64,000 bases of DNA from Aquincola tertiaricarbonis (GCF_000969605.1 NZ_JZUE01000022.1:1-64000); one strand, 5' to 3'. Counted from the stretch's first letter, positions 35,356 through 46,814 are shown. Notes: a model not told the origin generated them from the letters alone. Program-made: numbers and translations.

Positions 35356-36212
35356 GCGACGACGGCCGCCACGGGCTGGCGCTGATCGCCTTCGTGGGCA
35401 GCGTGTTCTCGCCCTACTACGCCGCGGCCCGCCGGCGCGGCGCGGCGCCGCCCGCCGAGCACTGCGCCATCAACCTGGCGCTGTACGGCGACGGCGGCCA
35501 CCGCTGGGCGATGACCGAGCGCGGCAGCCGCCACCTGCACCAGCGGCACGACCACCTGGCCATCGGCCCCAGCGCGCTGCACTGGCAGGGCGACGCGCTG
35601 GTGATCGACGTCGACGAGATCACCGCGCCATGGCCGCAGCGGCTGCGCGGGCGCATCACGCTGCATCCGCAGGCCCGCACGGGGCTGGACATTCCATTGG
35701 CGGCCGAAGGCGGCCACCGCTGGACGCCGCTGGCGCCGCGTGCGCAGGTGGAGGTGCGGCTGCCGCAGCCCGGCCTGTGCTGGCGCGGCACCGGCTACCT
35801 GGATGCCAACCGCGGCGACGAGCCGCTGGAGCAGCGCTTTGCCGACTGGACCTGGGCCCGCGCCGCGCTGGCCGGCGGCCGCAGTGCCCTCACCTACGAC
35901 GTGCAGCCGCTGTGCGGGCCGCCGCTGTCGCTGGCGCTGCAGATCGCGGCCGACGGCAGCGCCCAGGCCTTCGAGCCGCCGTCCATGGGCCTGCTGCCGC
36001 GGGCCCGCTGGGGCGTGGCGCGGCCGGTGCGCGGGCCCGATGCCCGGCTGCTGGCCACGCTGGAGGACGGGCCCTTCTACACCCGCTCCCTGGTGCACAC
36101 CACGCTGCTGGGCCAGCCCGTGACGGCGGTGCATGAAAGCCTCTCGCTGCGGCGCTTCGGCCGCCGCTGGGTGCAGGCGCTGCTGCCCTTCCGCATGCCG
36201 CGGCGCGGTTGA
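35154..36212 (+). CDS. crtC: Hydroxyneurosporene synthase (carotenoid 1,2-hydratase)
   Basis: The conserved CrtC sequence starts at [20 protein letters not shown] (35322) and runs to the stop, about 296 residues, with [30 protein letters not shown] and [10 protein letters not shown]. CrtC adds water to the 1,2 double bond of neurosporene-type carotenoids. No ATG, GTG or TTG exists in frame near the conserved start. The nearest is a GTG at 35154, deep inside crtD, so the start given is provisional. An ATG at 35305 in the crtD frame would need a one-base shift. Confidence 0.85.
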   Translation: MAGVVPAGGLPQPAAGAVPGRWQHPSGPGRADGGAVGPAGGAAAAGRPGFDAAPPSGGYAWWYLDALSDDGRHGLALIAFVGSVFSPYYAAARRRGAAPPAEHCAINLALYGDGGHRWAMTERGSRHLHQRHDHLAIGPSALHWQGDALVIDVDEITAPWPQRLRGRITLHPQARTGLDIPLAAEGGHRWTPLAPRAQVEVRLPQPGLCWRGTGYLDANRGDEPLEQRFADWTWARAALAGGRSALTYDVQPLCGPPLSLALQIAADGSAQAFEPPSMGLLPRARWGVARPVRGPDARLLATLEDGPFYTRSLVHTTLLGQPVTAVHESLSLRRFGRRWVQALLPFRMPRRG

Positions 36213-36376
36213 GCGGGGCGCGGCTCAAGCCGCGCCGGCCGGGGCCGAAAAGCCCTCATGCTCCGGCTTGCATGATCGCCGAGCCCATCGATGCACCGGC
36301 CCTCCCGGGCCATCCCGCAGCGCCTGCAGGACCGTCCTGCTGCGCAGCACCTTCCGCTCCATTCGTTGAGGTTCTC

Positions 36377-37954
36377 ATGCGCCTGTCCACACTGAGCGTC
36401 AGCCAGCGCCTGCAGCTGGCTTTTGCCGTCATCCTCGTCATCCTGTCCATCGTCGCGGGCGTGGCCATGGTCAAGGTGCGCACCATCGAGCGCGCACTGT
36501 CGGCCAACGGGCAGGAGCACACCCGCATCCAGCGCTTTGCCATCAACTTCCGCGGCTCGGCGCACGACCGCGCCATCGCCATCCGCGACCATGTGCTGGC
36601 CAGCAACGCCGAGAGCCGCCAGAAGGAAGTGGCCGCCATCGACGAGCTGGCCCGCTTCTATGCAGCCTCCGATGCGCCGCTGCAGGCGCTGATCAACGGC
36701 TCCGACGACCGGGCCGAGCTGCAGCGGCTGTATGCCGCCATCCAGCAGATCGAGGCCGAGGCCGTGGCCAGCACCCGGGCCGTGATCGCGGCGGTGGACC
36801 GGGGCGACGCCACCGAGGCGCAGGCGCTGCTGTGGTCGCGCGCCAAGCCCCAGTACGTGCAGTGGCTGGCGGCCATCAACCGGCTGATCGAATTCGAGGA
36901 AGCACGGGTGCAGGCCCTGAATGCGGTGGCGATGGAGCAGGCCTCCGGCTTCCGCGCGGTGATGCTGGGCGCACTGGGGCTGGCCCTGGTGGCCGGCATC
37001 GCCCTGGCGGCCGCCATCTCGCGCCACATCGTCCGCCAGCTGGGGGCCGAGCCGGCCGCACTGGGCCAGGTGGCCGAGCGGGTGGCTGCCGGCGACCTGA
37101 GCCCGGTGCCCGGCGCCGCGCAGGCACAGGCCGGCAGCGTGCTGGCCTCGCTGGGCGCGATGCAGCAGGCCCTGGCCCGGGTGGTGGGCCAGGTGCGCCA
37201 GGCATCGGACAGCATCGCCACTGGCTCGGTGCAGATCGCCACCGGCAACCTGGACCTGTCGCAGCGCACCGAGACGCAGGCCAGCAGCCTGCAGCAGACC
37301 GCGGCCACGATGGACCAGCTGGGCAGCACCGTGCGCAACAACGCCGACAGCGCGGGCCAGGCCAACCGGCTGGCGCAGAGCGCCTCCTCGGTGGCGGTGC
37401 AGGGCGGCGAGGTGGTGGGCCAGGTGGTCACCACGATGCAGGGCATCAACGACAGCAGCCGCAAGATCGGCGACATCATCAGCGTGATCGACGGGATCGC
37501 CTTCCAGACCAACATCCTGGCCTTGAACGCGGCGGTGGAAGCCGCCCGTGCCGGCGAGCAGGGCCGCGGCTTCGCCGTGGTGGCGGCCGAGGTGCGCAGC
37601 CTGGCCCAGCGCAGCGCCGAGGCCGCCAAGGAGATCAAGACCTTGATCGGCCGCAGCGTGGAGCAGGTGGAACAGGGCACCCAGCTGGTGGACCGTGCCG
37701 GCAGCACCATGGGCGAGATCGTGCGCTCCATCCAGCGGGTGAGCGAGATCGTGGCCGAGATCACCGCGGCCAGCGAGGAACAGAGCGCCGGCGTGCGCCA
37801 GGTGGGCCAGGCCGTGAGCCACATGGACCAGGCCACCCAGCAGAACGCCGCGCTGGTGGAGGAAAGCGCCGCCGCCGCCGAGAGCCTGAAGCACCAGGCC
37901 GCCCAGCTGGTGCAGGCGGTGGCGGTGTTCAAGCTGCCGCTGCAGGCGGCCTGA
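36377..37954 (+). CDS. Methyl-accepting chemotaxis protein
   Basis: A 525-residue membrane chemoreceptor. One helix lies at about residues 12-33 and a second at 195-217, bounding a periplasmic four-helix sensor. HAMP-like sequence follows, then a long cytoplasmic coiled coil with the hairpin tip [20 protein letters not shown] and [18 protein letters not shown]. It signals to CheA/CheW; the ligand is unknown. It interrupts the PGC between crtC and crtI with no evident photosynthetic role, though light or redox taxis is possible. Confidence 0.95.
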   Translation: MRLSTLSVSQRLQLAFAVILVILSIVAGVAMVKVRTIERALSANGQEHTRIQRFAINFRGSAHDRAIAIRDHVLASNAESRQKEVAAIDELARFYAASDAPLQALINGSDDRAELQRLYAAIQQIEAEAVASTRAVIAAVDRGDATEAQALLWSRAKPQYVQWLAAINRLIEFEEARVQALNAVAMEQASGFRAVMLGALGLALVAGIALAAAISRHIVRQLGAEPAALGQVAERVAAGDLSPVPGAAQAQAGSVLASLGAMQQALARVVGQVRQASDSIATGSVQIATGNLDLSQRTETQASSLQQTAATMDQLGSTVRNNADSAGQANRLAQSASSVAVQGGEVVGQVVTTMQGINDSSRKIGDIISVIDGIAFQTNILALNAAVEAARAGEQGRGFAVVAAEVRSLAQRSAEAAKEIKTLIGRSVEQVEQGTQLVDRAGSTMGEIVRSIQRVSEIVAEITAASEEQSAGVRQVGQAVSHMDQATQQNAALVEESAAAAESLKHQAAQLVQAVAVFKLPLQAA

Positions 37955-38069
37955 GCCTGCCGCTTTTACTTCGAATAACTAGGAACATTCGTCCATCCGC
38001 CTATGCTTTTTTCGAAACGCCCGGTTCAGACAATCGGCCCCGTTTCTTTTCAAGCACAAGGAGATCGAC

Positions 38070-38510
38070 ATGTTCTACGCCATCGTGTGGTTCGCCATCG
38101 CGGGGCTGCTGGCGCTGTGGACCGGCGGCCTGTGGGCGGTGGATGCGCTGGCCGGCTGGTCGGCGGCACAGGCCGGGCAGGTCTCGGTGGGTGCGGCCGG
38201 CGTGCCCGCGCTGCAGCTGCCGGCCTGGCTGGCGCCGTGGGTGCCGCCGGAGATCGCTGCCAGCATCACCGCGGCGCTGGCCGAGCTGGCGCCCTGGGTC
38301 GATGGCCTGCTGGGCCTGCTGCCGGCCCTGGCCGGCGGCCTGACGGTGCTGCTGTGGGTGGTGTGGGCCTTCGGCGCGCTGCTGCTGCTGGCCCTGGGCG
38401 TGGCCCTGCATGCCGGCATCGCCTTGTGGCGCCGGCGCGCCCGCGCCGCGGCGGCCACGGCGAACCCCGCCGCCCGCCTGGCGCAAGCCGCCACCGGCCT
38501 GCCCCGGTGA
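38070..38510 (+). CDS. Small membrane protein of unknown function
   Basis: A 146-residue protein with two hydrophobic segments, about residues 3-26 (WFAIAGLLALWTGGLWAVDA) and 87-115, joined by an Ala/Pro-rich amphipathic region (PAWLAPWVPPEIAASI). AAGGAG precedes the ATG. Its stop overlaps the GTG of the ExoD-like gene (GTGA), so the two are coupled. I do not recognise a family. Confidence 0.7.
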   Translation: MFYAIVWFAIAGLLALWTGGLWAVDALAGWSAAQAGQVSVGAAGVPALQLPAWLAPWVPPEIAASITAALAELAPWVDGLLGLLPALAGGLTVLLWVVWAFGALLLLALGVALHAGIALWRRRARAAAATANPAARLAQAATGLPR

Positions 38511-39142
38511 CGGGCGAGGCCACGCCAGCCGGGCTGGCCCAACGGCTGCGCCATGCGGCCGCCGAGCTGCCCGGCGAGGGCGTGTCGCTGCAATGGCTGG
38601 CGCAGGCCCATGGGCCGGCCGCGCAGGGCAGCCTGCTGGTGCTGCTGGCAGTGCCCTGCCTGCTGCCAGTGCCGGGCTCGGGCACGGTGGTGGGCATGGG
38701 CATCTGCGCGCTGGCTGCCGCGCTGTGGCGCGGCCGCGGCGCGATGGCACTGCCGCAGCGGGTGGGCGGCTTCCAGCTTTCGCAGCGCTGGGCGGCGCGG
38801 GTGCTGCGGCTGCTGGCCGCGGCCTATGCGCTGGCCGGCCTGCTGTCGCGGCCACGGCTCAGCCACCTGGCCACCGGCCATCCGCATGGCCTGCTGGCGG
38901 CGCTGGTGGGCGTGATGGCGGTGATCATCGTGCTGCCCATTCCCTTCGGCAACGTGCTGCCGGCCCTGGCGCTGATGCTGCTGGGCATCGGCCTGGTGTT
39001 CCACGACGGGGTGGCGGTGCTGCTGGGCTGGCTGATGTCGGCGCTGGCGCTGCTGGGCACCACGGCGCTGTTCATTGGCGCCTGGCTGCTGGCGCGCGGG
39101 CTGCTGCCGGCCTGGCTGCCCTGGCCAGGCGCGGGCAGCTGA
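38507..39142 (+). CDS. ExoD-family membrane protein
   Basis: A 211-residue ExoD-like protein with several hydrophobic segments. The pattern SLLVLLAVPCLLPVPGSGTV near residue 46 and VIIVLPIPFGNVLPALALML near 145 is typical. ExoD was named for exopolysaccharide defects in rhizobia; its biochemical role is unclear. The GTG start overlaps the upstream stop. No exopolysaccharide genes are adjacent apart from a convergent acyltransferase. Confidence 0.82.
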   Translation: MTGEATPAGLAQRLRHAAAELPGEGVSLQWLAQAHGPAAQGSLLVLLAVPCLLPVPGSGTVVGMGICALAAALWRGRGAMALPQRVGGFQLSQRWAARVLRLLAAAYALAGLLSRPRLSHLATGHPHGLLAALVGVMAVIIVLPIPFGNVLPALALMLLGIGLVFHDGVAVLLGWLMSALALLGTTALFIGAWLLARGLLPAWLPWPGAGS

Positions 39143-39163
39143 GCGCCCGCCGGGCAGCGGCCT

Positions 39164-40261
39164 TCATCCCGGGCCGGGCGGCCGGCCGGCCGGCAGCGGG
39201 GCGACCTCCGGCCCCCAGCCGCGCAGCCGCCGCGCCAGGCGCACCAGGCTGCTGCGGTAGCGCTGCTTGTGCTGCTCGGTGACCACGCCGGCCAGGCCGC
39301 ACAGCAGCAGCGTGCCGGCCACCACCGCCGCGTAGTGGGCCAGGCCGCCCTCGCGCCGTGGCCACAGCGCCTGCGCCAGGTCGAACAGCGGCAGGTGGAA
39401 CAGGTAGGTGGCGAAGGTGAGCGAGGCGGCGCGGCGGATCAGCCCGGCCACCGCGGGCGGCGGCGCGAAGTGCAGGCAGCGCACCGCGGCCAGGTGCAGC
39501 GCCATCAGCCCAGCCACCAGGTAGGTGCCCAGCAGCCGTTCATGGCCGGCGGTTTCCACCCGGCCCAGCAGCCGCTGGTCCATCTCGGCATCCACCCCGC
39601 CAAGCTTGACGGCCAGGTAGGCCAGCACGGTGCCGCCGGCCACCAGCCGCGCCACCGGCGGCCGCCAGCGCGGGCCGCCCCAGCGCTGCAGCACCACGCC
39701 GGCCAGCCATACCGGCAGCAGCGCCAGCATGGCCGGCGCCATGGCCACCAGCAGCAGCGCCACCGCCGGCCAGCGCCATCGGCCGCGGCCGAAGAGGGCC
39801 ACGCCCAGCACCACGTAGTACCAGACCTCGAAATTGAGCGACCACCAGGGAAAGTTGTGCGGCGGCGTCTCGGTCAGCGGCCCCACGTTGCCCAGGAAGC
39901 CGAGGTAGATCGGCAGGTACAGCCACAGCTTTTGCAGCGGATAGGGCAGGCTGCCGCCGGCCAGCATCGGGATGACGGCGGCCACCAGCAGGCTGAAGGC
40001 CACCGCCGGCACCGCCACCGAGTACACGCGCGTCGCCCGCTGCAGCGCATAACGGCGCCAGTCGCGGTCGCGCTCGGTGGCGCACCAGCTGATGACGAAG
40101 CCCGAGAGCACGAAGAAGGCGATGACCGCGTCGCGGCCGGGATGGAAGCGGTCGCAGAACTGGCTCACCGGCAGGTGGAAGGCCTTGGCATGCCCCAGCA
40201 CCACCACCACCGTGGCCACCACGCGGACGACTTCGAGGTACAGCGAGAACGAAGGGGTCAC
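39164..40261 (-). CDS. Membrane acyltransferase (acyltransferase_3 family)
   Basis: A 365-residue polytopic protein with about ten helices. Family features are LEVVRVVATVVVVLGHAKAF near the N-terminus (catalytic-type Arg/His) and DAVIAFFVLSGFVISW. WWSLNFEVWYYVVLGV and ASLTFATYLFHLPLFD also fit. Such enzymes acylate surface polysaccharides or lipids in the inner membrane. It lies 70 bp after a small ORF behind hemA and may be its own unit. Confidence 0.88.
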   Translation of the reverse strand: MTPSFSLYLEVVRVVATVVVVLGHAKAFHLPVSQFCDRFHPGRDAVIAFFVLSGFVISWCATERDRDWRRYALQRATRVYSVAVPAVAFSLLVAAVIPMLAGGSLPYPLQKLWLYLPIYLGFLGNVGPLTETPPHNFPWWSLNFEVWYYVVLGVALFGRGRWRWPAVALLLVAMAPAMLALLPVWLAGVVLQRWGGPRWRPPVARLVAGGTVLAYLAVKLGGVDAEMDQRLLGRVETAGHERLLGTYLVAGLMALHLAAVRCLHFAPPPAVAGLIRRAASLTFATYLFHLPLFDLAQALWPRREGGLAHYAAVVAGTLLLCGLAGVVTEQHKQRYRSSLVRLARRLRGWGPEVAPLPAGRPPGPG

Positions 40262-40331
40262 GGGCGCACTGCCGGCGGCGCGGCGAACTGCACCGCGGGC
40301 GCAGCATCCCCGGCCCCGGCGGGCGGCGCAA

Positions 40332-40532
40332 TCAGTCGAAACGCGAAGGCGGTATGCCGTCGGACCCGGGCGGGTCGCCCTGCCCGCCCTGCCGGTCCGC
40401 CCCGGCCTGCCGCAGGCGATCGCGGTCCTCGCGCAGCTGGCGCCGCACCGACCACAGCTCCCACACCGCCCAGCCCATCACGCCGCCCAGCACCAGCAGC
40501 AGCTCCACCAGCACCAGCGTGCTGCCGCTCAT
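40332..40532 (-). CDS. Small single-helix membrane protein after hemA
   Basis: A 66-residue protein with one N-terminal membrane helix (STLVLVELLLVLGGVMGWAV), then a charged cytoplasmic tail (VRRQLREDRDRLR) rich in Gly/Asp/Pro. Its ATG overlaps the hemA stop (ATGA). The layout (helix plus basic coiled segment) is like many small Burkholderiales membrane proteins. No function can be given. Confidence 0.65.
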   Translation of the reverse strand: MSGSTLVLVELLLVLGGVMGWAVWELWSVRRQLREDRDRLRQAGADRQGGQGDPPGSDGIPPSRFD

Positions 40533-41785
40533 CGGCGCAGGAACAGGCGCTGCACCGTGGGCGCCAGCGCGGCGCCGCCGGCGGCATGCAGCTCGGCCAG
40601 GGTGCCGTGCATCAGCTTGTGCGCCAGCCCCTGGGACAGCGCCTCGAACACCTCGTCGATCGGCATGCCCGCGGCCAGCCGCTTGCGCGCCCGGGCGATC
40701 TCCGCAGCGCGCCAGCTGTCCACCTGCTCGTTGAGCGAGCGGATCAGCGGCACCGCGCCGCGCTGCGCCAGCCAGCGGCCGAAGCGCTCCACGCCCGCGT
40801 CGATGATGCCTTCGGCCTGCGCCACCGCAGCCTGGCGGCGCTCGCCGGCGCCGCGCACCCGCGTGGCCAGGTCGTCGACGGTGTAGAGGTACACCTCCGG
40901 CAGGCGGGCCACCTCGGCCTCGATGTCCCGCGGCACCGCCAGGTCCAGCAGCAGCATCGGGCGGCGGCGCCGGGCCTTCAGCGCCCGCTCCACCGCGCCC
41001 AGGCCGATCAGCGGCAGGGTGCTGGCGGTGCAGCTCACCACCACGTCGAACTCGGCCAGCCGGGCCGGCAGCTCGGCCAGCGGCATGGACTGCGCGCCCA
41101 GGGCCTGCGCCAGGGCTTCGCCGCGTGCCGGCGTGCGGTTGGCCAGCATCAGCGCGCGCGGCTTGCGCGCCGCGAAATGCGTGGCCACGCGCCCGATCAT
41201 CTCGCCCGCGCCCACGCACAGCACGCGGGTGTCGGCCATCTGCTCGAACAGCTGCTCGGCCAGCCGCACCGCGGCCGCGGCCATGCTCACCGAATGGACG
41301 CCGATGTCGGTGCAGCTGCGCACCTCCTTGGCCACCGAGAAGGAGCGCTGGAACAGCTGGTGCAGCGTGCTGCCCAGCGCGCCGGCCTCCTCGGCCTGCT
41401 TCACCGCCAGCTTGAGCTGGCCCAGGATCTGCGGCTCGCCCAGCACCATGGAGTCCAGCCCCGCGGCCACCCGGAAGGCATGGCGGGCGGCATCGCAGTC
41501 CTGCCGCACATAGGTGTGCGATTGCAGGGCGGCGGCCGGCATGCCGCCGTGCTCAGCCAGCCAGTCCAGCAGCGTGGGCAGCACCGCGGGCGCTCCGTCG
41601 GGCGTGGCGATGTACAGCTCGGTGCGGTTGCAGGTGGACAGGATGGCGGCCTCGGCCGGCGCGCGCTGCAGCCGCGCGCCCAGGCCGCGCAGCGCCTGGC
41701 CCAGCGCATCGGCCGGGAAGGCGAAGCGCCCGCGCACGTCCAGCGGCGCACTGCCGTGGTTGAGTCCCAGCGCCAGCACTGCCAT
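40529..41785 (-). CDS. hemA: Glutamyl-tRNA reductase
   Basis: A 418-residue GluTR, which forms glutamate-1-semialdehyde, the first committed C5-pathway intermediate for heme and bacteriochlorophyll. The catalytic Cys52 lies in ILSTCNRTELY; NADPH motifs are CVGAGEMIGRVATHF and LANRTPARGEALA. The C-terminal dimerisation helix ends at VQRLFLRR. Its place behind crtB suggests light- and oxygen-linked control of tetrapyrrole supply. A second, housekeeping copy elsewhere cannot be excluded. Confidence 0.96.
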   Translation of the reverse strand: MAVLALGLNHGSAPLDVRGRFAFPADALGQALRGLGARLQRAPAEAAILSTCNRTELYIATPDGAPAVLPTLLDWLAEHGGMPAAALQSHTYVRQDCDAARHAFRVAAGLDSMVLGEPQILGQLKLAVKQAEEAGALGSTLHQLFQRSFSVAKEVRSCTDIGVHSVSMAAAAVRLAEQLFEQMADTRVLCVGAGEMIGRVATHFAARKPRALMLANRTPARGEALAQALGAQSMPLAELPARLAEFDVVVSCTASTLPLIGLGAVERALKARRRRPMLLLDLAVPRDIEAEVARLPEVYLYTVDDLATRVRGAGERRQAAVAQAEGIIDAGVERFGRWLAQRGAVPLIRSLNEQVDSWRAAEIARARKRLAAGMPIDEVFEALSQGLAHKLMHGTLAELHAAGGAALAPTVQRLFLRR

Positions 41786-42795
41786 GGCATCAACCGGCGC
41801 TGCCGAAGCGGTCGCGCCGCTCCAGCCGCTCGAAGAGGTCGAGCACCGTGTCCACCGGGCCGCGGCGGCGCGGTACCGGGCGGGCGGCGGCTTCCACCAG
41901 CCCCCGGGTGGCGGCCAGCGGCGGCAGCGGGCCCGCGGCGGCACGGCGGCCGCGGCCCGCGCCCGGCCAGGCGGCACCGGCCAGCAGCACCGCCTTGCGC
42001 AGCGGCGGCACCACCGCCCGCCCGCCCACCGCATCGCAGCCGGCGCGGCGCACCTGCTGGCCGATCTCGGCATACAGGCGGCGCGCGGCACGGATGCCCG
42101 GCCGGCAGGCCACCGGCAGCATCGCGATGCCGGCGTCGGCGCGGGCGTACAGCAGGTCGGCCTGCCGCAGCAGCCGCTCCACCACGCCGGCCAGCGCCGG
42201 GGAATGCCGCGGCGCGGCCAGCCAGGCATCGGCATCGATGCCGGCGACATGCAGCCACTGCAGCGGCAGGTACAGGCGGCCCATGCGGGCGTCCTCGCCT
42301 ACGTCGCGGGCGATGTTGGACAGCTGCATCGCCACGCCCAGGTCGCAGGCGCGGGCCAGGGCCCGGTGGCTGCGCACGTCCATCAGCAGGCACATCATCG
42401 CGCCCACGGTACCGGCCACGCGGGCGGCGTAGTGCAGCAGGTCGTCCAGCGTCTCGTAGCGCCGGCCCTCGGCGTCCCAGGCCAGGCCTTCCAGCAGCCG
42501 CACCGGCAGCTCCAGCGGAATGGCATGCGCGCGCAGCACCGCGGCCAGCGCGCGGTCGGCCGCCTGCGGCAGCGGCCGGCCGGCGGCGGCGCGGGCCAGC
42601 CGCTCCTGCAGCCGCGCGATGGCCTCGGCCTGGCCGCCATGCACGTCCACCGCATCGTCGGCCAGGCGGCAGAAGCCATACAGCACCGAGGCGGGATCGC
42701 GCACCGTGCGCGGCAGCATCAGCGATGCGGCATGGAAGCTGCGCGAATGCTGGCGCAGCACGCGCCGGCAGGCCGCCACGTCGGCCGCCGACAGC

Positions 42796-44361
<1,566 letters not shown>

Positions 44362-44377
44362 GCGGCTATAGTATGAG

Positions 44378-44395
44378 TGTCAACTTTGATTTACA
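44378..44395. promoter_or_regulatory. PpsR box upstream of crtI
   Basis: TGTCAACTTTGATTTACA fits TGTN12ACA and matches the boxes at bchC and bchG in the extended form TGTCAACNNNGATTTACA. It lies 17 bp upstream of crtI and 47 bp upstream of the divergent CcmC-like gene, so both could be controlled. Confidence 0.8.
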
Positions 44396-44441
44396 ACCTG
44401 ATCGCGCCCCACTGCTCGTAAGCCCTGATCCGGGAGGCCCC

Positions 44442-45188
44442 ATGCCGCAGCTCCACCCTCATTCCTTGCCGCGCCGGCCGCGCCGCGCGCGGGCCTGGCG
44501 GTCGGCGGCGGACCTGCGCCGGCTGGCCACGCCCTGGTTCTTCTATGCGCTGGCCGGCCGGCTGGTGCGGTGGCTGGCCGCGGTGGCGGTGCTGGGCGGC
44601 CTGGCGGCCTTGATGGCCGCCCGCGCCGCTGGCGCGGAGGGGGCCGCCCGCGCTGCAGGCGCGGAGGGCACCATCGCCGCCCTGCTCCATGCGGTGACGG
44701 CCCCGCTGGCCGGCGGCCTCTACTTGTTGATGGCGCTGGCCGCCGGGCTGGGCCTGCTCGGCGTGGCCCGGCTCTGCCCCATCGTGGCGGCGGCTGCGGC
44801 GCCCACCACCGCCCTGATGGCGATGCTGTCGATGGCCGCGCAGGCGGTGCAGGCCAGCGCGGGCGACGCCTGGTGGAATGCGCAACTGGCGCCGGAGGCG
44901 ATGCTGCTGCCCTTCACGCTGGGCGCGGTGCTGCTGCGCCACGCCATCGCCGAGCCGCCGCGCGCCGACCGCGCCGCCGCGGTGCTGCTGCTGGCCGGGC
45001 TGCTCCCGCTGGCGGTGCTGCACCTGGGCGCCATGCCGGCACCGCACGCGGCCCCGCCGCCGGCCGCCGCGCTGGCGCTCGGCCTGCTGGCTGGCGGCGC
45101 GCATGCGGCGGCGGTGGTGCTGCAGCGCACCCGCCTGGAGATCGTGGAGCGTGCGCGGCGGCAGCTGCATGCGCTGGAGGTACTGTGA
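44442..45188 (+). CDS. CcmC-like heme transporter homolog
   Basis: A 248-residue membrane protein. The N-terminus LRRLATPWFFYALAGRLVRW resembles CcmC, the subunit that presents heme to CcmE in cytochrome c maturation. Six helices are plausible. The periplasmic WWD-like segment reads GDAWWNAQLAPEAM, whereas CcmC has a WxWDxRLT-type sequence, so key Trp/Asp residues are changed. It is coupled to a CcmD-sized gene and divergent from crtI across a PpsR box. Function in heme or pigment handling for PufC is inference. Confidence 0.6.
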   Translation: MPQLHPHSLPRRPRRARAWRSAADLRRLATPWFFYALAGRLVRWLAAVAVLGGLAALMAARAAGAEGAARAAGAEGTIAALLHAVTAPLAGGLYLLMALAAGLGLLGVARLCPIVAAAAAPTTALMAMLSMAAQAVQASAGDAWWNAQLAPEAMLLPFTLGAVLLRHAIAEPPRADRAAAVLLLAGLLPLAVLHLGAMPAPHAAPPPAAALALGLLAGGAHAAAVVLQRTRLEIVERARRQLHALEVL

Positions 45189-45325
45189 TGGACACCCTGC
45201 TCCTGCTGCTGACCGTGGCCGTGCTGGGCGGCGAGGCCCTCCAGCTGTGGTTGCGCCGGCGTGCGCTGGCGCGCGCCAACGAAGGCGAGGCGGAGGACGC
45301 CAGCGACGAGGCACAACCGGCCTGA
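45188..45325 (+). CDS. CcmD-like small membrane protein
   Basis: A 45-residue protein with one N-terminal helix (MDTLLLLLTVAVLGGEALQL), a basic LWLRRRALARA segment and an acidic tail. This is the layout of CcmD, the small partner of CcmC. Its ATG overlaps the CcmC-like stop by 1 bp (TGATG). The match is by size and context, as CcmD proteins are too short for firm recognition. Confidence 0.55.
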   Translation: MDTLLLLLTVAVLGGEALQLWLRRRALARANEGEAEDASDEAQPA

Positions 45326-45433
45326 AGGCCGGGCTGCCGGGGGGTGCAGCGGCCCGCGAGGGCGGCCGCACCCGTGTGTTAAGGTCCGACGAGTTGTTCC
45401 ACCCCCCGTCCGGGTGAACCCTGAAAGCATGTC

Positions 45434-46789
45434 GTGGCCACCCCTGGCACCCCCGACCCCACCGACCTGAGCGCGCTGTCAGGCCTGGCTCCCGAGCTGG
45501 CCACGGCCTTCGTGTCGCTGGCCAGTGACATCGCCCTGGTGATCGGCGAGGACGGCATCGTCACCAACGTGGCGGCCGCCGACGCCGCGCTGGCCCTGGG
45601 CGCCGGCCAATGGGTAGGCCGGCCCTGGGCCGAGACCGTGACCGGCGGCACCCGCCGCAAGATCGAGCAGCTGCTGCAGGAAGTGGGCAGCCACGGCGTC
45701 TCCCGCCGGCGCGAGGTGAACCATCCCTCGGCCAGCGGCGAGGACATCCCCATCAGCTATGCCGCGCTGCGCCTGGGCGCCGGCGGCCCGCTGCTGGCCG
45801 TGGGCCGCGACCTGCGCGCGGTGGCCGCCATCCAGCAGCGCTTCGTCGAGGCCCAGCGCGAGATGGAGCGCGACTACTGGCGCCTGCGCCAGGAGCAGTC
45901 GCGCCAGCGGCTGCTGGCCCAGGTGGCCAGCGACGCGGTGATGCTGGTGCAGCTGCCCACCCTGCTGGCGGCCGATGCCAATGCGCAGGCGCAGGCGCTG
46001 TTCGGCGCGCCGGGCCAGCCGCTGCCGCCGCCCATCCGCGACCTGCTGGCGCTGGCGCAGAGCGCCGGCCGCGCCACCGAGGTGCGCACCCGGCTGCAGC
46101 GCGCGGCCGACGTGCTGGCGCTGGATGTGTCGGTGGTCCCCATCCGCCCCGACGATGCGGCCCAGCCCCAGGCCCTGCTGGTGCGCGCCCGGCCGGCCGA
46201 GACGCCGCAGCCGGGCCAGGCGGTGCAGGACGCCGTGCTGGTGGCCGATGCCCACGGCCGCGTGCTGATGGCCAATGCCGAGCTGCTGGCCCTGGCCGGC
46301 GCGGACACCGAAGCCCAGCTGGCCGGCCGCCCGGTGGCCGAGGTGCTGGGCGATCCGCACCGCCAGCTGGCGGCGGCGTTGTCCGACGCCCGCCGCGCCG
46401 GCTTCGCCACCCAGGCCCGGGCCACCATCGGCGCCGCCGGTGCGCCGGTGGCGGTGGCGCTGTGGGTCTCGCTGCTGGCCGATGGCGAGCAGGAGCGCCT
46501 GGCCTTCGTGCTGCGGCCGCTGGCGTCCCCGGCGCCGGCCGGCGCGCCGCCGGGCACGCCGCTGGACCTGGCGGCCACGCTGCAGCGCATCGCCGCGCGG
46601 GTGGGCCAGTTGCCGCTGCCCGCGCTGCTGCGCGAGGCCAGCGACGCCACCGAGCGCCATGCCATCGACACCGCGCTGGCCCAGGCCGGCGGCCGCATGG
46701 CGGCGGCCGCGCTGCAGCTGGGCATCGACACCGCCGAGCTGCAGCGCCGCATGCGCCGGCTGGGCCTGGCCACCGACGACGCCGGCTGA
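45434..46789 (+). CDS. PpsR-like regulator with degenerate PAS domains
   Basis: A 451-residue relative of PpsR. The N-terminal domain (VSLASDIALVIGEDGIVTNV, AAIQQRFVEAQREMERDYWR) aligns by eye with the PpsR at 59721. A central PAS domain (DAVLVADAHGRVLMANAELL) and a C-terminal Fis-type HTH (AAALQLGIDTAELQRRMRRL) follow. It is 46 residues shorter, and its HTH lacks the SRQSLYVKLRR form of the other copy. A GTG start is used. It lies 25 bp before a phytochrome gene, suggesting light-regulated pairing. Confidence 0.8.
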   Translation: MATPGTPDPTDLSALSGLAPELATAFVSLASDIALVIGEDGIVTNVAAADAALALGAGQWVGRPWAETVTGGTRRKIEQLLQEVGSHGVSRRREVNHPSASGEDIPISYAALRLGAGGPLLAVGRDLRAVAAIQQRFVEAQREMERDYWRLRQEQSRQRLLAQVASDAVMLVQLPTLLAADANAQAQALFGAPGQPLPPPIRDLLALAQSAGRATEVRTRLQRAADVLALDVSVVPIRPDDAAQPQALLVRARPAETPQPGQAVQDAVLVADAHGRVLMANAELLALAGADTEAQLAGRPVAEVLGDPHRQLAAALSDARRAGFATQARATIGAAGAPVAVALWVSLLADGEQERLAFVLRPLASPAPAGAPPGTPLDLAATLQRIAARVGQLPLPALLREASDATERHAIDTALAQAGGRMAAAALQLGIDTAELQRRMRRLGLATDDAG

Positions 46790-46814
46790 CATTCCGCCTG
46801 CGCTCCCGCCCGCC

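Noticed and set aside
38014-38047. Hairpin GAAACG/CGTTTC followed by T-rich sequence as terminator of the MCP gene
   Set aside because: The stem is short and interrupted, and the loop too large to call with confidence.
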